Positions 57,524 through 64,000 of a DNA stretch of 64,000 nucleotides are shown in pieces. The notes below the pieces were generated by a model that was not told where the DNA came from, made no database searches, and saw nothing but the letters and a program-made list of their open reading frames with translations. The position numbers and the translations under genes were made by a program. The stretch's first letter is position 1. The number at the start of each line of letters is the position of its first letter. Location: positions 5,371,598-5,435,597 of the forward strand of contig BCIA01000003.1 in assembly GCA_001599815.1 (NCBI GenBank), in the 5' to 3' direction. The DNA is from Furcasterigmium furcatum. Its lineage: Eukaryota > Ascomycota > Sordariomycetes > Glomerellales > Plectosphaerellaceae.

Positions 57524-59206
57524 ATGGCTAACGGCCGCAATCGCTTGGAGAAGATCTTCTCCAAGAAGAAGATTCCTGCAGAAACTACGGTCTCTGCAGC
57601 CCAGACACAGAGTCGCGCCGAATCTCCGAGGTCTTCCGCTAGGGAAGACGCAACCTTCCCTGCCCCTTCATTTCTCCGACCCACAGGTTCCCGCATGATC
57701 GCACGAGATGAGTCTGCGTCGAGCAGTCATGGCGATCAGCGCGCCCGAAGTCTACCAGAGTCGCAGTCTGAACGTGTCTCGATGCACTCGCCGAAACTCA
57801 GCACAGCCAGCACTGGCGACATCAAGGGACCATCGACAAGAACCGCGTCCATTATCAAGCGCAGGAAGGAACTGCGGCATGTAGCCAGCCTCGCCGAGTT
57901 CAAGTTTCCGATGCCACCCACAAGAACGAGCGCTGAGCTTTCGCCGGTCTCGTCTACCTCTTCTTCGACCTCTCCAAGGGCGTCTCTCTTGCCCCGAAGT
58001 CGGCCAGTTGGGCAACAGGACAGCTCTGCCGTGACTCTGTCCAGATTGCATACTCCGCCAGCATCAGATCACGAAGGAGATGACGCGACAATCCGGGACC
58101 TGAAAACGCGACCTGTCGCAACTGGAACCACAACGACGGATCTCCCTACACCCGCCGCATCGCCCGAGATGAAGCCGTCGCATACGCAGATCATAGACCC
58201 GGAAACCCTTCTGGCGCAGAAAAGAAGCAAGTTTGCACCTCTCAGGCGCCGCAAAGAGGAGAAGGCCGCCGGGCTCCGGCGAGTGCAGTCGCACGCCAAC
58301 GCTCTGAACAATCCGACAAGCGCGCCCCCTCGGAAAGTACTTCAAGGTGTCAATGTCACCGACTTTTTTGACCTGGAGGACGACGATATCGCCGAAGAAG
58401 TGGAAGAGACGGAAAGCTCGGCTTCCCCTGTGGACGCACCGGAGCCCGGCTCTTCTGTGCCAGGGAAGGCGTCTTCACCTCCCTCCAAGAGGTCCTCGCT
58501 GGCTGCCATGTTGTCCGATCCGCTCGCAGACACTCGAGCGCATGGAGCCGTCCAGGTTGCCAAGATTGCAGCCAAGCACAACTTCGACCTGGTGTACATT
58601 GTCAACCTGTGGCCCGAGCAAGTCGAATCAGTTCCGCAAGGCGCTTCCTGCGAGGCAGCGCCCTCCAGCCGCAGCAGTTCAACAAGTTCGTTTCTGGGCT
58701 CCACGGACGGCACGGTTATCGAGACGGCGGCAGGAATGACGGGGCGGCTTTTGGCCGCTTATGGCCTCTCCAAGGTGGCCAGCCCCTTCCGCATATCAGC
58801 GGCAGTCCACGCCAAGATCCTTCGACATGAAAGCTGGATCGAATACCGCAGTAACGATGCCAAGCATGGAGACTTCTCGCGAGGCTACGGGCATGCCTTC
58901 CACGCCGGCGAAGGAAGAAGGGCGTCGTGTCCGCAAGTTGAAGGCAACGATGCCGCCACACCCATTGGTCCGGCCAAGGTCGAGAGAGGAATTGTCTTTG
59001 CGGCGTACAGGCAACCTGGACCAGACGGCAAGACCAAAGGATGCACCCCAGCCGAGCTCAAGGAACTCCGTGCGGACGCCGAATACCTCATTGAGATCCT
59101 CATCGCTATTCACAAGGCCAAGCGTCGGAGAGATCCCGGAGCACCTGCGCGGGCCGCACACGACATGGGCCCGATACCACCTCAGGCCGAGGAGGTCTTT
59201 GCGTAA
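57524..59206 (+). CDS. Ser/Thr-rich protein with GAF-like C-terminal region
   Basis: A single exon of 560 aa. The first 340 residues are low-complexity, rich in Ser, Thr, Pro and basic residues, with many S/T-P sites; MANGRNRLEKIFSKKKIP opens the protein. A conserved-looking short acidic stretch (DFFDLEDDDIAEEVEETE) lies near 280-300. The last 200 residues appear folded: GAVQVAKIAAKHNFDLVYIV, a Ser-rich insert, then GRLLAAYGLSKVASPFRISA, RGIVFAAYRQPG and a closing helix EYLIEILIAIHKAKRRR. The alternating pattern resembles a GAF-type fold, by eye only. No catalytic motif is seen. The ATG has a good context (CACAATGG). Confidence 0.78.
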   Translation: MANGRNRLEKIFSKKKIPAETTVSAAQTQSRAESPRSSAREDATFPAPSFLRPTGSRMIARDESASSSHGDQRARSLPESQSERVSMHSPKLSTASTGDIKGPSTRTASIIKRRKELRHVASLAEFKFPMPPTRTSAELSPVSSTSSSTSPRASLLPRSRPVGQQDSSAVTLSRLHTPPASDHEGDDATIRDLKTRPVATGTTTTDLPTPAASPEMKPSHTQIIDPETLLAQKRSKFAPLRRRKEEKAAGLRRVQSHANALNNPTSAPPRKVLQGVNVTDFFDLEDDDIAEEVEETESSASPVDAPEPGSSVPGKASSPPSKRSSLAAMLSDPLADTRAHGAVQVAKIAAKHNFDLVYIVNLWPEQVESVPQGASCEAAPSSRSSSTSSFLGSTDGTVIETAAGMTGRLLAAYGLSKVASPFRISAAVHAKILRHESWIEYRSNDAKHGDFSRGYGHAFHAGEGRRASCPQVEGNDAATPIGPAKVERGIVFAAYRQPGPDGKTKGCTPAELKELRADAEYLIEILIAIHKAKRRRDPGAPARAAHDMGPIPPQAEEVFA

Positions 59207-59687
59207 AGAAGGGGTTGGAGTTTGCTCTTACAGCAGACATGGGGATTTGGTGGCATGAGCGTCGGGGACGGCTGTTCTTTGTGGAATGAATGTATGGAGT
59301 TGGTTTCACTTGTCGTCGAATTTTTATGGAAGCGAATGATACCAACAGAATCTGTTTCGAGTAGTAAAGAAGTACTATTGCGACATGACGACTTTGTGGA
59401 GAGCAAGATGAAGGACTCGGTGAATCCGCTCGATGAGAGCTCAGAGTTGTCAGAAGGGGGTTGAATGGGAGGTGGCGGTGCGTCCAAGAAGCCACGTTTC
59501 TGACGCCACAATGACGTTGTCAACCAGACCTGCCTGCGTGCGTTGCCTTGGCGGGGTCCATTGACACCTCGATCTCCCGCACCCTCTCGACATCTCGAGA
59601 AAAGTAAACTCCTAGTCATTATCTCCCCATCCAGTTGCCCTGATCTTTGAACCTCACAGTAACCGAATCTTTGGTGAAGTTCGCAAA
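59207..59687. other. Intergenic 0.48 kb
   Basis: 3' region of the upstream gene and promoter of the J-domain gene. Nothing further is recognised. Confidence 0.5.
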
Positions 59688-60745
59688 ATGGCGTCCACCG
59701 GAGCCCCGCCTAACTATTGTAAGTGTAGATCCTCAGAAGGGTCCAAAGCCCCGCCATCGAGCCGGCCGCAGACTCTCGCGATGGGCAGGCATCTTGGCCG
59801 CCGTCTTGGCTCAACTGACACACCCTCGCAGATGCCATTCTGGAAATCTCAGAGACGGCAACCACGCAACAAGTCCGCGATGCGTACAAGAAGTGGGCAC
59901 TTCCTCCATCCGAGCCTGATCGCACCCAGCTAACAACGGCACAGAGCGGCGCTGAAGACACACCCTGATCGGGTGCCCGCCGACGCCCCCGACCGCGCCG
60001 CCCGCACGCGAAAGTTCCAGCTCGTTAACGATGCATACTTCACCCTCTCGGACGCCACGCGGCGGCGCGACTACGATGCACAGCGCAAGATGTACGGCTT
60101 CAGCAGCGGGGGGAACGCCTCGGACTCGAGCGACCCGTTCGAGGAGGCCGACGAGGAGGTCCCGCCGCAGGAGGGTGGCGGCAGGCCCGGGGCGCAGAAT
60201 GCATACTCGTGGGCGTGGAACTTCTTCGGCGGCGGGGGACGGAACGGCGCCGGCGGCGCGGCGAACAACGACGAGGCCCGGCAGCAGACGGAGGACGCGC
60301 AGTTCGAGGACGTGTTCGAGGAGATGCTGCGCGAGGAGGGGATGGCGGAGGACGGGACGAACAGGCCGACGAGCGCATTCTGGGGCATGGTGGGCGGCGT
60401 GAGCGGCGGCGCGCTCGGGTTCATCGTGGCGAACGTGCCGGGGCTCGTGGCGGGCGCTGTCGCGGGGAACAGACTGGGCGCGATCAGGGACGCGAAGGGC
60501 AAGAGCGTGTACGCCGTGTTCCAGGTCAGTGCTCACTTTGAGGTTTCGACGGGGTCCGGGGGGGAGCGGCGGCGGCGGGAGGGGTGAGAGATGGCCTGCT
60601 GTGCCTGTTCCACGCCGCGCCCATGAACTCGTCTCCGCGTGGAATGCAGGCAGCTGACTTGTCACAGGAACTCCCGCAGGCGGATAGGGCCAGGCTTCTA
60701 ACGCAGCTGGCGGCCAAGGTGTTCAGCCACACGGTGGGCGTGTGA
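59688..60745 (+). CDS. J-domain (DnaJ-like) protein with glycine-rich hydrophobic segment
   Basis: An Hsp70 co-chaperone, 249 aa from exons 59688-59718, 59832-59892, 59945-60524 and 60668-60745. The J domain is at the N-terminus: NYYAILEIS, VRDAYKKAALKTHPDR (HPD at 37-39) and FQLVNDAYFTLSDATRRRDYD. The HPD motif is intact only after the second intron is removed, which supports the model. A Gly/Asn/Glu-rich linker follows (AWNFFGGGGRNGAGG). At about residues 176-212 a glycine-rich hydrophobic stretch (MVGGVSGGALGFIVANVPG, AGAVAG) may enter or cross a membrane. The last exon gives an amphipathic helix. It resembles fungal DnaJ proteins of unknown location. Confidence 0.9.
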
Positions 60746-61233
60746 AGCTCTTTTCTTAACCGGTATACATGGCTCGGAGTTTGGGGTGGTTCTCGCTCTT
60801 GATCAGCGCTCGGTCTCCTAGGTACAATGATATCCATTCTAATAAAGTAGGTTACTCGATTTCGGCGCGCCATGTAACTCGGTAATGTGCGATGCCTTGA
60901 ATCCATGGGTGCCTCATGGATTGGTTCTGATGCAGCTCTTGTGTACTCACCCAATGCAGGACAGGTATGGACAAGAAAAACAGCATGTCCCCCAACAATG
61001 TCATTCTTCCAAGCATGAAAGGCAATCTCCTAGCTTAATTCCTAGGCCAACGGTTCCCAGCCAAGTGCACGTTGGTGGCTTGAGTGTCGCAAAGTCAGTA
61101 TCAAAATGAGGCGCAACCATGAACCTTCAAGGCGCAGAGAAACTATTTAATAGCAGCCTGCTTCGCTCATATCCCACTCCATACTCCTACCTACCCGCTC
61201 AGAAGACCGTTCACCTAGCAGCACGTCCATACC
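60746..61233. other. Intergenic 0.49 kb
   Basis: 3' region of the J-domain gene and promoter of the CAP gene. A TTTAATAG stretch at about 61146 may act as a TATA-like element for the latter. Nothing else is seen. Confidence 0.4.
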
Positions 61234-62139
61234 ATGCACCCCCGAGACTTCCTCACGTTGGCCCTACTGCTTTTCAAGCTGCAGGCTCTCGCCCAGCTCG
61301 TGAACGTCACCGACCCGGACAACGTGTTGAGGAACATGTACCCACTGCGAGTCTTCCCCTACAACGCCGCGGACGATTTCCCTCGCGCCAAGCGCAAGTC
61401 GCAAGACGCCACGGAGGCCAACAGCATTATCAACGTCGCCAGAAAGGTCCTCGGGGTCAGGCGGCTCATGTGGGACAATACCCTTCAGGAGCACGCTCAG
61501 AGGCGGGCCAACGAACTGGCCCTCTATGGGCTCACGCAGCCCAGGAGGGAAGGCCCCGTGACATCGAAGGAGGGCGAGAACATCGCGGTCAGCCGGTCAG
61601 TCCAGTCAAAACAAGAACCCACGACGAGCAGCGGTACGAGGAAGACATGCTAACAATATCGCAGTCCGCCGGAGGGGGTAGGTCCTATGACGATGGGGAC
61701 TCTGGCCTGGTAAGAGTTATAAGTCCAAGTCATCTTCAGTTCAGCACCAGCTAACGCGCTGTCCAGGCTCAGCCAGTCCCCGAACTACAAAGGCCTTCTG
61801 ATCCCCGAGGGAGACTTTGAGAACTACTCGCAATACAGTAAGGCCACCACCCCCTCGAAGAGTATGAGACTCATAGGCTAACATTGCACAGCTCAGTGCG
61901 TCTGGAAGGGCTCCAACAAATGGGCCATCGCCGTCTCGTACAATACCGACGAGCAGTACTGGGTCACCGTGGCCCGGTTCTGGCCCGGCGGCAACGTTCT
62001 CGGGGAGGTGCCGTACAACGAGTTCAATACACGGCGCGTCCTTTCCTGGACGGATGAAGAGATCATGCGAATGTGCCTCGACCGCCCGGGAGCAAAGAAT
62101 ATCAATTGTCCCATTGCCGGCCGCCCCGAGTCCAGATAG
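61234..62139 (+). CDS. Secreted CAP/SCP (PR-1-like) protein, degenerate site
   Basis: A 241 aa secreted protein from exons 61234-61595, 61665-61709, 61767-61837 and 61892-62139. Residues 1-20 form a signal peptide (FLTLALLLF core, ALA cleavage context). The CAP domain begins near 60: VARKVLGVRRLMWDNTLQEH, RANELALYG, EGENIA (Glu115). After two short exons come W136-LSQ, then YTQCVWKGSNKWAIA and VTVARFWPGGNVLGE. PR-1 family members bind sterols or fatty acids outside the cell. The cavity tetrad is largely lost: the His after ALYG is absent, W-x-x-E has become W-L-S-Q, and the GHYTQ His is replaced (SQYTQ). Only Glu115 remains. Splicing was chosen because it restores Trp136 and the YTQCVWKG motif. 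Confidence 0.85.
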
Positions 62140-62836
62140 GACGGGCTGGGGCGCAAGCGTCCGGGGTCGAATGGAAGATGGCCGAGTGCAGGTAGAATGG
62201 AATACATGTTGTTCAGTCGAGGCATGTCCCAAGACTCAGAATGTTCGAATGCAAGATATCCGGGAGTACGTCATTGTGTGACGTTTGTATACGCGGAGAT
62301 TCGGGGTTGGTTGGCAAACTGAGGAGGCGCAGCAACAGTTTCGGTGAACCCCTGAAAAGGGTCGTCCCCCATGCCCAATGGCGTGTCAGTGCTGACCGCC
62401 CCCCCGGGGCTGGAGGCTGCAAGGCTTCGGCACAGGGTCCAGGCCATGTTGCCCGGCATGGCCTGGAACGGGCTTGTGCCGCAACCCTCATGACACATGA
62501 TCTTATCGAAAGAATCGCGATCAGCAGCTGTCAAAAACGTCAGTTCGCTAGGTGCAACGACATTGCGGCGTCAAGATAGCCGATCCCTGTATAATGGGAA
62601 GACGGATAATGGACACAGCCACGCCACAACGGGATGCGGTTGGTGTCTACATGAAGGAGGGAGCCGAAAAGCGATATACGAGTATCGAGGACATATTGGT
62701 GGCGGCTCGAAGTACAAGTAAAAGAGAATCGCCAGCTTCTTCTGACAGATTAGCACTGATCAAACACCACATTTCGACTCCACAAACCTCCATAAGCCCC
62801 CTCGCCTCAATATATCCACGCCTCAATACATCTACA
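62140..62836. other. Intergenic 0.7 kb
   Basis: No gene is supported. The last 100 bp before 62837 are C/T-rich and look like a leader. Confidence 0.5.
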
Positions 62837-63163
62837 ATGTCTCCCAACGACAGCCAAAAACTCGCCGAGGCTCCCAGCAAGAAGAAGTCCTTCTTCTCCC
62901 GCTTCATCGGCCCCAAGCGCGGCGAAATCTCCGAGCATGACCTCAAGAAGTACACCGGCATGTCAAAGTCGGAACTCTCCGTCTGGGCCGAGGACCGTCC
63001 GGACGTCGGCAAGAATCAGCTTGCCGGAAAGACCAACATGGGCCCCGCTTCCGGGTTCGCCGACGCGACGGCCGAGCCCCGGTGGGGCCGAAGCGCCCGG
63101 ATGAAGCACCCCCCGGCCGCCGGGACGACGGAGAAGGAGAGGAATATGGCTTGCGACACCTGA
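62837..63163 (+). CDS. Small basic protein, unknown
   Basis: A single-exon 108 aa open frame. It starts SPNDSQKLAEAPSKKKSFFS, then a helical, charged centre (RGEISEHDLKKYTGMSKSEL, SVWAEDRPDVGKNQLAG) and a Gly/Ala/Arg-rich end. No signal peptide or membrane span is seen. The pyrimidine-rich leader with CATCTACAATG context and the biased amino-acid use favour a true gene. Small fungal proteins with similar KKKSFFSRF-type openings exist, but I know no function. Confidence 0.65.
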   Translation: MSPNDSQKLAEAPSKKKSFFSRFIGPKRGEISEHDLKKYTGMSKSELSVWAEDRPDVGKNQLAGKTNMGPASGFADATAEPRWGRSARMKHPPAAGTTEKERNMACDT

Positions 63164-63709
63164 GTGGGAAATGCGGAGGAGGAAACACAGATACCCTTCA
63201 TGACTAGAAGAATGGCTTTGTTGGGGGATGCCTGTTTTTCTTTGTCGGAACATGTTCAGTATCAATCGCGAGGACGCAGCCCGGGCCACGCAGACTCTGC
63301 CCGAGCTGGACAACTCCTCCTCGAAGTGAATTGCAAGCTTTAACTCTGATTCCACATCTCATATCTTATCATCTCCTTGAGGAATGACTCGACCCGCGAC
63401 CTCTCCTGGGTGTACCATATTTCTCGCCCGACTCACCTCCAGCTTTGCGAAACAATCCGCTTGTTCATCGGTCATCCAGGGGTGACGACAATGCTGTCTT
63501 TCAGAGGCTCCGATGCCCTTGTCAGAGCCACGTTGCTTGAGCGATCGCTGTCCCGTCACAATATCCATTGACCACTCATGTCTTTGATCCAGCTGTTGCT
63601 TAAAGGTCGCTGGAGCGGCAGATTGCCTCCTGTTCTGTGAGAACACGGGGTAGACAATTCGCCAACGCAGCTCGAGTCGGGTCCCGGACAAAGATCGCAT
63701 ATATACACC
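63164..63709. other. Intergenic 0.55 kb
   Basis: No supported gene. A TATATA stretch at about 63699-63705 lies only a few bases before the next ATG, so it is unlikely to be that gene's TATA box unless the true start is farther downstream. Confidence 0.45.
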
Positions 63710-64000
63710 ATGCCTTTCTTTTCAAACACCACGTCACAAGTAACGGCAGACGCCCAGAATACAAGCCTGCGCCCTACCGCTTTCGGTCTATTCGGCCACC
63801 TACCCCTGGAGCTGCAAGACCTGATATGGGAGTTTGCCAGCATCCAAGACCCCCCGCGGGTATTCCAATGGCGCAATGACTTCCTGGTCGCAAGCGAGCC
63901 GTCCGCCCCCCAATACATCCAAGCTACTCACTTCCACGCTGCGCCCGGCAGCCAGCATCCGGTCACTCAGCAAGTCTGCTTCCGGGCCCGCGAGGCGGCC
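63710..64000 (+). CDS. 2EXR-domain protein, N-terminal part (cut by window edge)
   Basis: An open frame from the ATG at 63710 that runs to the last base (97 codons seen). At about residues 25-45 it has FGLFGHLPLELQDLIWEFAS followed by PPRVFQW. This is the F-box-like 2EXR signature (FxxLPxELRxxIWxxAL...PRV) common in large families of filamentous-ascomycete proteins. Those proteins are mostly uncharacterised. The rest of the gene lies outside the window. A TATATACACC sequence immediately before the ATG makes the start somewhat uncertain. Confidence 0.75.
   Translation, partial: MPFFSNTTSQVTADAQNTSLRPTAFGLFGHLPLELQDLIWEFASIQDPPRVFQWRNDFLVASEPSAPQYIQATHFHAAPGSQHPVTQQVCFRAREAA

Overview
The window is nuclear DNA of a filamentous ascomycete (Pezizomycotina, most likely a Sordariomycete). 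Genes carry many short introns of about 45-150 bp with GT...AG ends. Coding DNA is GC-rich, and promoters and 5' leaders are pyrimidine-rich on the sense strand. Five Zn2Cys6-type or fungal-trans-type regulators, Dal5-type permeases, homoaconitase of the fungal lysine pathway and a HeLo-like-domain protein all point the same way. The species cannot be fixed from the sequence alone. I rebuilt splice forms by hand from reading frame, splice sites and family similarity. No rRNA, tRNA, CRISPR array or intact transposon was recognised.

Layout. 0.5-6.3 kb: a Zn2Cys6 regulator, a 3-isopropylmalate dehydrogenase paralogue and a Dal5-type permease; the last two share a divergent promoter with a duplicated CGG-N6-CCG element. 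6.7-15.5 kb: a PLAC8 protein and housekeeping genes (Sec61 alpha, tRNA dimethylallyltransferase, mitochondrial homoaconitase). 17-24.5 kb: a large Zn2Cys6 regulator and three single-span membrane proteins of unknown function. 24.5-30.9 kb: a 6.5 kb gene-poor stretch. 31-37.6 kb: an Apc13-like subunit, a TRAPP subunit, a Sec14/PDR16-like lipid transfer protein, a type II membrane protein and a polyol dehydrogenase.

38.5-43.6 kb: two related regulators lying tail to tail, one without a DNA-binding domain, followed by an endonuclease III-like glycosylase lacking the usual iron-sulfur ligands. 44.3-51.4 kb: a candidate catabolic set of M20 amidohydrolase, Zn2Cys6 regulator and Dal5-type permease, whose promoters share a CGGCGAT word. 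51.9-53.8 kb: a HeLo-like-domain protein and a convergent small gene that appears to repeat its C-terminal module. 57.5-64 kb: a Ser/Thr-rich protein, a J-domain protein with a glycine-rich hydrophobic segment, a secreted CAP protein with a degenerate active site, a small protein, and the start of a 2EXR-type gene cut by the window edge.

Most likely functional groupings: (i) the leu2-like gene with its divergent permease, perhaps under the nearby regulator; (ii) M20 hydrolase, regulator and permease for import and hydrolysis of an amide or dipeptide; (iii) the HeLo-like protein and its convergent partner, possibly a signalling pair. All three are inferences from layout and motifs.
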